Shown here: positions 22,479 to 32,548 of the stretch, one piece after another
How the letters are laid out: every line of letters begins with the position of its first letter
How positions within the stretch are numbered: position 1 is the stretch's first letter
Assembly: GCF_003611735.1 (NCBI RefSeq)
Contig: NZ_RAWG01000080.1
Location: 1 to 32,620 of the forward strand
From: Corallococcus sicarius
Lineage (GTDB): Bacteria; Myxococcota; Myxococcia; Myxococcales; Myxococcaceae
DNA length: 32,620 nt
Reading direction: 5' to 3'
Position numbers and translations under genes: made by a program
Notes under the pieces: generated by a model
Told to the model about the DNA's origin: nothing
Seen by the model: only the letters and a program-made list of their open reading frames with translations
Database searches by the model: none

Positions 22479-23490
22479 CCGCGACCCTCTCGATGAGCGC
22501 GGCCAGCTTGCGTTCGGCGGCCCCGGAGTCGATGGCGTGCTCGGCCTTCTTCACGCCCTCCTTCAGGGTGTCCACCTGCCCGACGACCAGCAGCGCGGCG
22601 GCCGCGTTGAGCAGCACCGCCGTGCGGATGCCGTTGCGCTCGCCCGCGAGCAGGGCTCGCAGCATGCGGGCGTTCTCCTCTGCGTCGCCTCCCGCGATGC
22701 TGTCACGCGAGATGGTGGTGAGGCCCGCATCCTCCGGCGTCACGGTGAAGCAGTGCACCGTGCCATCCGCTCGCAGCTCCGCGACCTCCGTGGGGGCGCA
22801 GGGGGACACCTCGTCCAGCCCGTCGTGCCCGTGCACCACCCAGGCGCGCTGGCTGCCCAGCCGCCCCAGCACGCGCGCGGTCTGCTCCACGCGCTTGCGG
22901 TCGAACGTGCCCAACAGTTGGTAGCGCGCCCCCGCCGGGTTCGTCAGCGGCCCCAGCAGGTTGAACACGCTGTGGAAACCCAGGTCCCTTCGCGCCTGCG
23001 CCACGTGCTTGAGGGCACTGTGGTGCGAGGGCGCGAAGAGGAAGCCCACACCGTGCTCGTCGATGTCGCGCGCCACCTGCGCGTGCGCCCGCTCCATGGA
23101 CACACCCAGCGCCGCGAGCACGTCCGCGCTGCCACAGCGGCTGGAGACCGCGCGGTTGCCATGCTTGGCCACCGTCACCCCCGCCCCGGCGGCCACGAAG
23201 GCCACCGCGGTGGAGATGTTGAACGTGTGCGCTCCATCACCGCCCGTGCCGCAGGTGTCGAGCACCACCTCCGCCACCGGCGAGATGCGCGCCGCGCAGG
23301 CCCGCATGGCCTCCGCGGCACCGAGGATCTCATCCTCGGTCTCACCCTTCATGCGCAATGCGGCGGCGAGCGCGCCGACCTGCGCGGCCGAAGCCTCACC
23401 CGCGAGCATCTGGCCCATGACCGAGGCCATCTCCTCGCGGGAGAGGTCGCGCCGGCCGACCACCTTGCCCAGCGCTTCCTTGAGCGTCAT
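22474..23490 (-). CDS. trpD: Anthranilate phosphoribosyltransferase
   Basis: 338 residues, ATG at 23490, three bases after the DAHP synthase stop. N-terminal helical domain (LSREEMASVMGQMLAGE), then the PRPP-binding DTCGTGGDG (GTGGDG at 81-86), NISTAVAFVAAGAGV, KHGNRAVSS (109-117), GFLFAP..H, LGPLTNP and the magnesium-binding VHGHDGLDE. It transfers phosphoribose from PRPP to anthranilate. It is a stand-alone enzyme, not fused to TrpG. The stop overlaps the small ORF that leads to trpC. Confidence 0.97.
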   Translation of the reverse strand: MTLKEALGKVVGRRDLSREEMASVMGQMLAGEASAAQVGALAAALRMKGETEDEILGAAEAMRACAARISPVAEVVLDTCGTGGDGAHTFNISTAVAFVAAGAGVTVAKHGNRAVSSRCGSADVLAALGVSMERAHAQVARDIDEHGVGFLFAPSHHSALKHVAQARRDLGFHSVFNLLGPLTNPAGARYQLLGTFDRKRVEQTARVLGRLGSQRAWVVHGHDGLDEVSPCAPTEVAELRADGTVHCFTVTPEDAGLTTISRDSIAGGDAEENARMLRALLAGERNGIRTAVLLNAAAALLVVGQVDTLKEGVKKAEHAIDSGAAERKLAALIERVAA

Positions 23491-23493
23491 GGC

Positions 23494-24519
<1,026 letters not shown>

Positions 24520-24550
24520 GGGGAACTCCTGCTCTTTCTCTCTCCGAAGG

Positions 24551-24601
24551 TCACACCGGCGGATGCCGGAGTGGGTTGTGCCATGGTTCACGGGCACGCA
24601 T
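24551..24601 (-). promoter_or_regulatory. Possible leader ORF and hairpins before the DAHP synthase-trp operon
   Basis: A 16-codon frame ([19 protein letters not shown] at 24551-24553) ends 31 bases before the DAHP synthase ATG. It has one Trp codon and no clear Shine-Dalgarno. Two small hairpins overlap it: GTGCC/GGCAC (24578-24597) and CCGGC-GGAT-GCCGG (24556-24569). The layout recalls attenuation but is weak: one Trp codon and no terminator U-tract. Confidence 0.2.
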
Positions 24602-24710
24602 GGAACGTTTGCAATAACTGTCGGATGCCCGCAACCGCCCGGGAGTCTTGCTTGCACGTCCTGGCGTTATCAAGCCAGGGTCCGCCCGCTCGCTGGACTG
24701 GAGGAAGGCC

Positions 24711-25958
24711 ATGGCGAAACCCGGGGTCATCGTCGTGGGCGGAGGGCTCGCGGGACTGGCGTGCGCGACGGCCCTCACCGAGGCGCGCGTGGGCGCCATC
24801 GTGCTCGAAGCAGGGGATGCGCCAGGTGGCCGGGTGCGCACCGACGTGCACGAGGGCTTCCTGCTGGACCGGGGCTTCCAGGTGTATCTCACCGCCTACC
24901 CGGAGGGACGGCGGGTGTTGGACCTGGACGCGTTGTCACCGCAGCGTTTCATTCCAGGTGCCAAGGTGTGGAGGGGTGGGCGACTGCACACGCTGGCCGA
25001 CCCGCTGCGACGGCCCTTGGAGGCGGTGTCGCACGTGTTCGAGCCCGTGGGCAGCCTGCTGGACAAGCTGCGCGTGCTGGAGCTGCGGCAGCTCGCGACG
25101 TCCGGGGAGGTGACGGACCTCTGGCAGCGGCCCCAGCAGGAGTCGCAGCGCTTCCTCAGCGACCTGGGCTTCTCCGAGGAGATGATTGACGCGTTCCTGC
25201 GCCCGTTCTTCGGCGGCATCTTCCTGGAGCGCGAGCTGACGACGTCCAGCCGGATGTTGCAGTTCGTGTTCCGGATGTTCTCCCAGGGGCACACGGTGGT
25301 GCCGGAGCGGGGCATGGGCGCCATCCCGGAGCAGCTCGCGCTGAAGCTGCCGTCAGGCGCGCTGCGGATGAAGGTGCGCGTGGCGGAGGTCTGGGGCCAC
25401 CGGGTACGGCTCGCGGATGGCGAGATGCTCCACGCGGACGCGGTGGTGGTGGCGACCGACCCCGGCACGGCGGCCTCGCTGCTGGTGGGCATGCCGGCGC
25501 CGCGGATGAACCGGGTGACGTGCCTCTACTTCGCCGCGCCGGAGCCGCCGGTGGAGGGGCCGTGGCTGGTGCTCAATGGTGAGGGGCGGGGGCCGGTCAA
25601 CAACGTGGCGGTGATGAGCGAGGTGTCGCCCGCGTACGCCCCGAAGGGGCAGGCGCTGGTGTCCGTGTCGGTGGTGGGCGAAGCCAGCGACCCAGGCGGG
25701 CTGGAGGCGCGCGTGCGCGAGCAGCTGACGGAGTGGTTCGGCACGGCGGTGGCCGCGTGGCGGCACCTGCGCACGTACGTGCTGCCGGACGCGCTGCCCG
25801 CGCAGCCGCCCTCCGCGCTGGTGGAGCCGCACCGGACGGTGAGGCTGGCGGCCGGGCTCTACGTGTGCGGGGACCACCGCGAGAACGCCTCCATCGACGG
25901 GGCGCTCACGTCCGGGCGCCGCGCGGCGGAGGCGGTCCTGCTGGACCTGGGACGTTAG
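24711..25958 (+). CDS. FAD-dependent oxidoreductase (flavin amine oxidase family)
   Basis: 415 residues from the ATG at 24711, preceded by GGAGGA; an in-frame ATG at 24648 is less likely. The N-terminal Rossmann motif VIVVGGGLAGLACATALTEA is followed by the acidic residue E33 and GGRVRT (39-44), the amine-oxidase/protoporphyrinogen-oxidase signature. The C-terminus LYVCGDHRENASIDGALTSGRRAAEAVL is the second FAD-contact motif. Substrate unknown: relatives include protoporphyrinogen oxidase, carotenoid desaturases and amine oxidases, and nothing nearby decides. Divergent from the DAHP synthase-trp operon across 191 bases. Confidence 0.9.
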   Translation: MAKPGVIVVGGGLAGLACATALTEARVGAIVLEAGDAPGGRVRTDVHEGFLLDRGFQVYLTAYPEGRRVLDLDALSPQRFIPGAKVWRGGRLHTLADPLRRPLEAVSHVFEPVGSLLDKLRVLELRQLATSGEVTDLWQRPQQESQRFLSDLGFSEEMIDAFLRPFFGGIFLERELTTSSRMLQFVFRMFSQGHTVVPERGMGAIPEQLALKLPSGALRMKVRVAEVWGHRVRLADGEMLHADAVVVATDPGTAASLLVGMPAPRMNRVTCLYFAAPEPPVEGPWLVLNGEGRGPVNNVAVMSEVSPAYAPKGQALVSVSVVGEASDPGGLEARVREQLTEWFGTAVAAWRHLRTYVLPDALPAQPPSALVEPHRTVRLAAGLYVCGDHRENASIDGALTSGRRAAEAVLLDLGR

Positions 25959-25963
25959 CCGTT

Positions 25964-25980
25964 GGGGGAAGGGGCCCCCC
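25964..25980 (+). terminator. G/C hairpin after the flavin oxidoreductase
   Basis: A run of five G (25964-25968) can pair with C residues at 25976-25980 across a 7-base loop, starting six bases after the stop codon. An alternative GGGGCCCC palindrome (25971-25978) overlaps it. No U-tract. Confidence 0.35.
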
Positions 25981-26062
25981 GGCCGAGCGAGTGGCGGCTG
26001 GACGCATTGCCCGCAGCGGACCTAGGGTCGGACGCACACACGCCTTGTCCTAAGGACCTTTC

Positions 26063-28528
26063 ATGCTCCGCCGTCTTGCCCTGCTGGGGATGATGTTCAG
26101 TCTCACGGCATGTCCCAGCGAAGATGATGACGACACCACGCCCACCCGGGGGACCGTCGAAGGGACGCTCCAGCCGTTCCAGGCGGGCTCCGCCGCCGCG
26201 AGTACCCCGTCGTCGCTGAGCGCGTTCTTCTCCCTGCCCAACGCGAAGAACCTGGGCAAGGCCGTCTCCCGCGCGCTGGAGGCCCGGGGCGTGTGGCGCA
26301 CGGGCATCCCGTCCAAGCCGCTGACGGAGCAGGCGTCCCTGCTGCCGGGACAGATCATCGTCCGCTTCGACACGCCGGACCTGTCCCCGGAGGAAGCCGT
26401 CGCGCAGGCGCGCATCGACGGCTACCACGTCGTGCACCAGGCCTACCTGAGCGACACGCTGCACCTGCTGCGCTACGAGGTGAGCCAGCCCCAGGCCATG
26501 GCCAGCGGCGGCTCCAACGTGCGCGCCCTCACCCAGGCGGAGCACGTGCGCGTGCTCCAGCGGGTCCAGGCGGTGACGGGCGTGCAGTACGCGGAGAGCA
26601 ACGTGCGGGTGCGGCCGTTGGCCGTGCCCAATGATCCGCTCTACTCGCGGCAGTGGCACTACACGAACATGAACCTGCCCGCCGCCTGGGACCTGGGCAC
26701 GGGCAGCGAGTCCATCATCACCGCGGTGCTGGACACCGGCATCACGAAGCACCCGGACCTGGACTCGCGGATGCTGACGGGCATCGACCTCATCTCCGAC
26801 CCCAACGCGTCGGGCGACGGCAACGGCGTGGACGCCAACCCGACGGACGAGGGCAAGGACCTGCCCAACGGCGGCTCGTCGTTCCACGGCACGCACGTGG
26901 CAGGCACCATTGGCGCGTCGTCCGACAACGGCGTGGGCGTGGCCGGCGTCACCTGGAGGGGCAGGAACATCCTCCCGGTGCGCGTGCTGGGCACGAAGGG
27001 CGGCACGCTGGCGGACATCCTCGCGGGCATGACCTGGGCGAGCGGCGGCAGCGTCCCGGGCGTGGCACCCAACGCCAACAAGGCGCGGGTCATCAACATG
27101 AGCCTGGGCGGCAACGGCACCCCGACGAAGTCGATCCAGGACACGGTGAACCTCGCCGTGTCGCGCGGCTCCATCTTCGTGGTCGCCGCCGGCAACGAGA
27201 ACACGAACGCGTCCAGCACCTTCCCCTGCAACATGCAGAACGTCATCTGCGTGGGCGCGGTGCGCTTCAACGGCAAGCGCGCCAGCTACTCCAACTACGG
27301 CGCCAACGTGGACGTCATGGGCACCGGCGGCCAGACGAGCGAGGACGGCAACGGCGACCGCTACCCGGACGGCGTGCTGTCCACCCTGCCCAACAGCAGC
27401 AACGTGCCGTCCTATGAAGGGTACCAGGGCACCAGCATGGCCACCCCGCACGTCGCGGGCATCGTCGCGCTGATGCTGTCGCAGAACTCCGCCCTCACGT
27501 CCCAGGAGGTGGAGGACATCCTCAAGGACACGGCGGACACGACGAGCAAGTGCTCCGAGGGCTGCGGCGCGGGCCTGGTGGACGCCTACGCCGCCGTGCT
27601 GCGCGCCAAGGGCGGTGGAGATCCGAGCGCCCCGCCGAAGCTCTCCATCAGCACCACCCAGCTCGCGCTCTCGGGCACGAAGCCGCAGGTGCTGTCGGTG
27701 CGCAACAACGGCGGTGGCACGCTGTCGGTCAGCGTCGCCGTCTCTGGCGCGAACGCCTCCGCGGTGACCGTCTCCAGCAACACGCTGTCCATCCCCGCGT
27801 ACAAGTCCGCGTCGCTGAACGTGAGCGTCAACCCGGGCTCGCTGGCCGTGGGCAGCTACGTGGCGCAGCTGGACCTGACGGGCGCGTCGGGCGCGGGCAC
27901 GGCCCAGGTGCTGGTGAAGTTCCGCGTGGGCGCCGCCGACGACAAGGACGCCGTCATCGCGTTCGCCTACCTGGACGCCGCGGACGAGGTGCAGATCGAC
28001 GACGACGGCATCGGCACGGTGTCCGCGGCCGACGGGTTCACCTACAGCACGAAGCTCCCCGGCCGCGAGTACCTGGTGCTGGCGTCCATCGACGACACCG
28101 GCGAGGGCGACTACTTCGACAGCGGCGACCGCGTGGGCTTCTGGCGCGACACCACCGAGGTGGAGACCGTGGAGGTCACCAACGGCAAGACGACGAGCGA
28201 CATCAGCTTCACCCTGGTGCCCTACGAGGCCGACGAGGACTCGGCGCCCGACACGACCATCGGGCAGGCCTGCACCACCGGCAGCGACTGCGGCCCTGGC
28301 GGCCTGTGCATCACGTCCAGCACCTTCCCGGGCGGCTACTGCACCGCGGACTGCCTGTCGTCGAGCTGCCCGTCCGGCACGGCCTGCTACAGCACCACGA
28401 GCGGCGCCAACGCCTACTGCTTCCTGTCCTGCACACCGCCGGTGTCTGGCGGTCAGGGCTCGTGCCGCTCCGGCTACGAGTGCTCCGAGGATGGCTCGGG
28501 CGGCGGGGCGTGCCTCCCTCCGGAGTGA
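26063..28528 (+). CDS. Subtilisin-family (S8) serine protease lipoprotein with Cys-rich C-terminus
   Basis: 821 residues, ATG at 26063 with AAGGA upstream. The signal peptide ends in the lipobox SLTAC (Cys 17), followed by an acidic SEDDDD stretch. Residues about 90-185 resemble a propeptide/inhibitor-like domain (GQIIVRF...VQYAESN). The catalytic domain, about 195-515, has D224 (AVLDTGI), H275 (HGTHVAG), N378 (VVAAGNEN) and S458 (GTSMATPHVAG), so it should be active. Next comes an Ig-like/BACON-like beta domain (about 530-630), a further beta domain with a repeated acidic pattern (DDGIGTVS; DTGEGDYFDSGDRVGFW), and a final stretch from about 738 with many Cys (CTTGSDCGPGGLC...) of the type common in myxobacterial surface proteins. 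Probably a lipid-anchored protease of the envelope. Confidence 0.94.
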   Translation: MLRRLALLGMMFSLTACPSEDDDDTTPTRGTVEGTLQPFQAGSAAASTPSSLSAFFSLPNAKNLGKAVSRALEARGVWRTGIPSKPLTEQASLLPGQIIVRFDTPDLSPEEAVAQARIDGYHVVHQAYLSDTLHLLRYEVSQPQAMASGGSNVRALTQAEHVRVLQRVQAVTGVQYAESNVRVRPLAVPNDPLYSRQWHYTNMNLPAAWDLGTGSESIITAVLDTGITKHPDLDSRMLTGIDLISDPNASGDGNGVDANPTDEGKDLPNGGSSFHGTHVAGTIGASSDNGVGVAGVTWRGRNILPVRVLGTKGGTLADILAGMTWASGGSVPGVAPNANKARVINMSLGGNGTPTKSIQDTVNLAVSRGSIFVVAAGNENTNASSTFPCNMQNVICVGAVRFNGKRASYSNYGANVDVMGTGGQTSEDGNGDRYPDGVLSTLPNSSNVPSYEGYQGTSMATPHVAGIVALMLSQNSALTSQEVEDILKDTADTTSKCSEGCGAGLVDAYAAVLRAKGGGDPSAPPKLSISTTQLALSGTKPQVLSVRNNGGGTLSVSVAVSGANASAVTVSSNTLSIPAYKSASLNVSVNPGSLAVGSYVAQLDLTGASGAGTAQVLVKFRVGAADDKDAVIAFAYLDAADEVQIDDDGIGTVSAADGFTYSTKLPGREYLVLASIDDTGEGDYFDSGDRVGFWRDTTEVETVEVTNGKTTSDISFTLVPYEADEDSAPDTTIGQACTTGSDCGPGGLCITSSTFPGGYCTADCLSSSCPSGTACYSTTSGANAYCFLSCTPPVSGGQGSCRSGYECSEDGSGGGACLPPE

Positions 28529-28544
28529 GGCCCTGGCCCTGAGT

Positions 28545-28572
28545 CGGCGGTGCACGCGGTCCGTGCCCGCCG
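28545..28572 (+). terminator. Hairpin after the subtilase gene
   Basis: The arms CGGCGG-t-GCACG (28545-28556) and CGTGC-CCGCCG (28562-28572) give 11 base pairs with one bulged T and a 5-base loop, 17 bases after the protease stop. No U-tract, which is common in GC-rich genomes. Confidence 0.5.
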
Positions 28573-28628
28573 GCGGGAGGCCGTGAAGGGACCGGGGGCC
28601 GTCGCGCCGGGGTACGCTGCCGCGCGCG

Positions 28629-29282
28629 ATGACCGCTCCTCCCGTTGTTCCGCTGTCGCCCGGTGACGCGGTCCTGCCCCGCTGGCGGGCCGCCGCCACC
28701 GTGGGCGTGGTGGCCTGGACGGCGCTGGTGCACGCGCACCCGCCGTTCTTCTTCGCCCTCGCCTCTGTCTTCTGCGCGGGCTGGCTCGCGGTGACGTGGC
28801 GGGCGATGGGGCGCTGGCGCAGGCCCCTGCCGCGTCTGTCACTTCCCGACGCCGCGTGGAGCGTGGCCCAGGCGCTGGTGCTGTACGCGGGCGCGCGCGC
28901 CTTCCTGTGGGCCTTCTGCGGCGGCTTCACCGACGCGCTCTGCGAACCCCTGCACGCCGTCTACGCGACGTTCGGAACGGGCTCCGTGGGCACGGCCCTG
29001 GCCCTGGTGCTGCTGCTCGTCCCCGCGGAGGAGTGGTTCTGGCGCGGGCTGGTGCAGGGGGCGCTGCGCGCGCGCCTGGGACGGTGGGGCGCGGTGGCCG
29101 GGTCGGCGGTGCTGTCCAGCCTGCTGCTGCTCGCCTTCGGGGAGCCGCTGCTGGCCCTGGCCGCGCTGCCCACGTCGCTCGCGTGGGGCGCCCTCGCCGA
29201 ATGGCGTGGCACGCCCTGGGCGTCGTGGTTGAGCCACGCGCTGTGGGACGTGCTCATCGTCGTGCTGCTGCCCGCGACCTGA
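28629..29282 (+). CDS. CPBP-family intramembrane glutamic protease
   Basis: 217 residues with about five or six membrane spans. Motif 1 is PAEEWFWRG (E134, E135, R139), the EExxxR glutamate pair of the CPBP/Abi family. Near the C-terminus SHALWD (H203, D207) fits motif 3 (HxxxN/D). The expected FxxxH motif 2 is not obvious; the corresponding region reads LPTSLAWGALAEW. Family roles include CAAX prenyl-protein processing, bacteriocin immunity and, in myxobacteria, removal of C-terminal sorting signals (myxosortases). The sequence does not tell which. It lies 100 bases after the protease gene, separated by a hairpin, so it probably has its own expression. Confidence 0.82.
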   Translation: MTAPPVVPLSPGDAVLPRWRAAATVGVVAWTALVHAHPPFFFALASVFCAGWLAVTWRAMGRWRRPLPRLSLPDAAWSVAQALVLYAGARAFLWAFCGGFTDALCEPLHAVYATFGTGSVGTALALVLLLVPAEEWFWRGLVQGALRARLGRWGAVAGSAVLSSLLLLAFGEPLLALAALPTSLAWGALAEWRGTPWASWLSHALWDVLIVVLLPAT

Positions 29283-29345
29283 AGCCCGGCGTGAAGGCGC
29301 GGCAATCCCGTGCAAGGGGGCCAGGGCCGGGCCACAATCCGCGCC

Positions 29346-30377
29346 ATGGCCTCTTCCCAGGAGTTCTGTGTCTTCGGCGCCGGGAGCATCGGCTGCTACG
29401 TGGGCGGCCGGCTCGCCGCGAGCGGTGCCACGGTGCGCTTCATCGGCCGTGAGCGCGTGGTCCAGGAGGTCCGCGCGAACGGGCTGCGACTCATGGACTG
29501 GCGTGGCGCCGACCTGAGGGTGCCCGCCGCGCAGGTGCACATCGACACGGCGCCAGATGCGCTCTCCACGGCGGACCTCGTGCTCGTCACGGTGAAGTCC
29601 TCGGCCACGGAGGATGCGGGGCGCACGCTCGCGTCGCGGCTCAAGCCCGGCGCGGTGGTCATCAGCTTCCAGAACGGGCTGCACAACGCGCAGGTGCTAC
29701 GGGACGTGTTGCCCGGCCGCACGGTGCTCACCGGCATGGTGCCCTTCAACGTCGCCGCGCAGGGGCAGGGCACCTTCTTCGCGGGCTCCGAGGGCACGCT
29801 GGAGGCCGAGCAGCACGCGGGGCTCGCGCCCTTCCTGGACGCCTTCGCCCGCGCGGGGCTCGCCGTGAAGCAGCACGCGGACATGGTCGCCGTGCAGTGG
29901 GCCAAGCTGCTGTTGAACCTCAACAACGCCGTCAATGCGCTCGCCAACCTGCCGCTGAAGCAGGAGCTGTCGCAGCGCGCGTGGCGGCGGTGCGTGTCGC
30001 TCGCGCAGCGCGAGGGGCTGGCGGTGCTGGCCGCCGCCGGGGTGAAGCCGGCGAAGCTGACGCCCCTGCCGCCGCACTGGATCCCCGGGCTGCTGGAGCT
30101 GCCGGACGGGGTGTTCGCGGTGCTCGCGCAGAAGATGCTCGCCATCGACGCGCGGGCGCGCTCGTCGATGTGGGACGACCTCCATGCGGGCCGTACGACG
30201 GAGGTGGACTACCTCAACGGGGAGATCGTCCGGCTCGGCCAGAAGGTCCGCGTGCCCACCCCCGTCAATGCGCGGCTCGTCGCGCTCATCCGCGAGGCGG
30301 AGGCCGGCCCCCGCCGCGACTGGACGGGCGAGGCCCTGCTCGCGGACCTGACCCAGGCGGCCCAGGCCCGCGCCTGA
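29346..30377 (+). CDS. panE: 2-dehydropantoate 2-reductase (ketopantoate reductase)
   Basis: 343 residues from the ATG at 29346; an ATG at 29310 is in frame but its extra residues (MQGGQGRATIRA) do not fit the family. The N-terminal NADP-binding VFGAGSIGCYVGGRLA (GxGxxG at 11-16) is followed by VLVTVKS, ISFQNG (N110) and MVPFNV. The C-terminal helical domain has the catalytic lysine in VQWAKLLLNLNNAVNAL (K187) and SSMWDDLHAGRTTEVDYLNGEI, with the family's conserved Ser and Glu. It reduces ketopantoate to pantoate with NADPH for pantothenate and CoA synthesis; homologues sometimes act on other 2-keto substrates. About 40 residues longer than the Escherichia coli enzyme. Confidence 0.9.
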   Translation: MASSQEFCVFGAGSIGCYVGGRLAASGATVRFIGRERVVQEVRANGLRLMDWRGADLRVPAAQVHIDTAPDALSTADLVLVTVKSSATEDAGRTLASRLKPGAVVISFQNGLHNAQVLRDVLPGRTVLTGMVPFNVAAQGQGTFFAGSEGTLEAEQHAGLAPFLDAFARAGLAVKQHADMVAVQWAKLLLNLNNAVNALANLPLKQELSQRAWRRCVSLAQREGLAVLAAAGVKPAKLTPLPPHWIPGLLELPDGVFAVLAQKMLAIDARARSSMWDDLHAGRTTEVDYLNGEIVRLGQKVRVPTPVNARLVALIREAEAGPRRDWTGEALLADLTQAAQARA

Positions 30378-30444
30378 GTCACCGCGCGCACGCGCCCGGG
30401 CGGGAAGGTGTAGGCGCCCCGCCCGCTGGTGCGTCACGCGAGAG

Positions 30445-30461
30445 GCTCAGTTGGACTGAGC
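30445..30461. terminator. Small hairpin between panE and htpG
   Basis: GCTCAGT-TGG-ACTGAGC is a perfect 7-bp stem with a 3-base loop in the non-coding copy of the duplication. It may help end transcripts from either side. Confidence 0.4.
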
Positions 30462-30467
30462 GGGCTC

Positions 30468-30495
30468 GGCGGGGCGACAGCAGCGTCGCCCCGCC
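30468..30495. terminator. Strong bidirectional hairpin between panE and htpG
   Basis: GGCGGGGCGAC and GTCGCCCCGCC form a perfect 11-bp GC-rich stem with an AGCAGC loop. It lies 24 bases after the htpG stop on the minus strand and 90 bases after panE on the plus strand. It spans the junction of the two repeat copies, so the duplication itself created it. Confidence 0.6.
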
Positions 30496-30518
30496 CGGTG
30501 GTGCGTCGAGCGACAGGC

Positions 30519-32507
30519 TCAGGGGGTGGACTGCGCGGGCGCCGGGGCGACAGCGGGCGTCGGCACCTGCTCCGCCGGGATGCCGTTGCCCGTCGCGGAC
30601 GGGCTGTTCGTGGCCAGCTGCGTGAGCAGCGCCGTCATCCGCCGGGCGAAGCGGTTCGGGTCGCTCAGCGGGCTGCCCTCGGTGAGCAGCGCCTGGTCGT
30701 GCAGGAGCTCGATCCACTCACCCACCTGCGGTGCGGCGGGGTCGCGGGCGAGGAGGCCGCGCAGGTGCTCGATGACGGGGTGCTTGGGGTTGACCTCCAG
30801 GATGCGCTTGACGCGCGGCATCCCCTTGCCGCGCTCCTTGAGCAGTCGCTCCAGGTAGGCCGGCGTGCCGCCCTCGGACACCACCAGGCACACGGGCGAG
30901 TCCGTGAGGCGGTCTGACACGCGCACCTCGCGCACGTCCTCGCGCAGCACGTCCTTCATCTTGTCCGTCAGCCCCTTGAGCCCCTCGGACTGCTGCTCCT
31001 TCTCCTTCTTCTGCTCGTCTGTGGACTGGAGCTTCAGGTCCGCGTTGAGCGCGGAGACCAGCGGCTTGCCCTGGAACTCGCGCAGGCCCTGCGCGGCCCA
31101 CTCGTCCACCGGGTCCGTCATGAAGAGCACCTCGTAGCCGCGCTGCTTCAGCGCCTCCAGGTGCGGGCTGTCCGCCACCGCCTTCCGGCTCTCGCCGTAG
31201 ACGTAGTAGATGGCCTCCTGGCCCTCCTTCATGCGCGTGACGTAGTCCGCCAGCGACGTGAGCCCCTCCTCACGGGAGGACTCGTAGCGCACCAGCGCGC
31301 CCAGCTTCTCGCGGTGCTCCGTCTCCAGCGTGAGGCCTTCCTTCACCACCGTGCCGAAGGACTCCCAGAACGTGCGGTAGTCGTCCGGCTTGTCCTTGGC
31401 CATCTTCTCCAACAGGTCCAGGGACTTCTTCACCACGTGCTTGCGGATGGCGCGCACCACCGCGGAGTCCTGCAGCATCTCACGCGACACGTTGAGCGGC
31501 AGGTCGTCCGAGTCGATGACGCCGCGCACGAAGCGCAGCCACTGCGGCACCAGGTCCTCGCAGCGGTCCATGATGAACACGCGCTTGACGAACAGCCGCA
31601 CGCCGCGCTGCTGCTGCGAGTTCAAGTCGAACGGCGGGTGCTTGGGGACGAAGAGCAGGCCGGTGAACTGCTGCGTGCCGTCCGCCTTGAAGTGCGTCCA
31701 CGCGAGCGGGTTGTCGTAGTCGTGCGTCAGGTGCTTGTAGAACTCCTGGTACTGCTCGTCCGTCACCTCCGACTTCGCGCGCTGCCAGAGCGCGCTCGCC
31801 TTGTTCACCACCTCCAGCGCGCTCTCCGTGGCCTGGGTCTCCCCGCTGCCCACCTGCTTCGTCACCTGGAGCTTGATGGGGTGGCCGACGTAGTCCGAGT
31901 ACTGGGTGATGAGCTGGCGCAGCTTCCACTCGTCCAGGAACTCCTTCTGGTCCGCCTTCAGGTGCAGCGTGATGGCGGTGCCGCGCGTGGCCTTCTCCGC
32001 GGGCTCCACGGTGAACGTGCCGTGCGCCTCCGACGCCCACTTCCACGCGCTGCCCTCACCGGCGGCGCGGCTCACCACCTCCACGCGGTCCGCCACGAGG
32101 TACGCGCTGTAGAAGCCCACGCCGAACTGGCCGATGAGCTGCATGTCCTTCTGGCCCTTCTGCGCCAGCGCCTGGAGGAACTCGCGCGAGCCGGAGTGGG
32201 CGATGGTGCCCAGGTTCTTCACCAGCTCGTCGTGCGTCATGCCGATGCCGGTGTCCTCGATGGTGAGGGTGCCCTTGTCGGCGTCCGGGACGATGCGCAA
32301 TTCCAGCGCGGGCTCGTCCTTGAGCAGCTCCGGCTCCGTGATGGCGCGGAAGCGCAGCTTGTCCAGCGCGTCGGACGCGTTGGACACCAGCTCGCGCAGG
32401 AAGATCTCCTGGTGGCTGTAGAGCGAGTTGATGACCAGGCTCAGCAGCTGCTGGATCTCCGCCTGGAATGAATGGGTTTCCCGCTGGGGGTGGGTCTCTG
32501 CGGACAT
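30519..32507 (-). CDS. htpG: Molecular chaperone HtpG (bacterial Hsp90)
   Basis: 662 residues from the ATG at 32507, which has GGAGG five bases upstream; the longer open frame to 32597 has no family match. The N-terminal GHKL ATPase shows [36 protein letters not shown] and [13 protein letters not shown]. The middle domain contains [13 protein letters not shown] and [10 protein letters not shown]. The C-terminal dimerisation domain follows ([19 protein letters not shown]). After it comes a Pro/Ala-rich tail of about 30 residues, absent from the Escherichia coli protein as I know it. It refolds client proteins with ATP in the cytoplasm. Convergent with panE. Confidence 0.97.
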
Positions 32508-32548
32508 GAAGGCCTCCGGGCGCCGTACGAAACGCGCCAATGCCCTTC

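Larger units (their letters stand above)
30415..30559. repeat. 72-bp imperfect tandem duplication at the htpG 3' end
   Basis: Two adjoining copies, about 30415-30486 and 30487-30559. Matching landmarks are offset by 72 bases: CGCCCCGCCCG (30415, 30487), GGTGCGTC (30428, 30500), CTCAG (30446, 30518); GGGGCGACAG (30471, 30544) shows a one-base indel. The right-hand copy contains the last codons and stop of htpG; the left-hand copy is a diverged, non-coding duplicate. Confidence 0.8.

Noticed and set aside
25955-28930. 991-codon minus-strand open frame opposite the subtilase
   Set aside because: Antisense to a gene with a complete catalytic triad; composition is Arg/Val/Ala-rich without domains.
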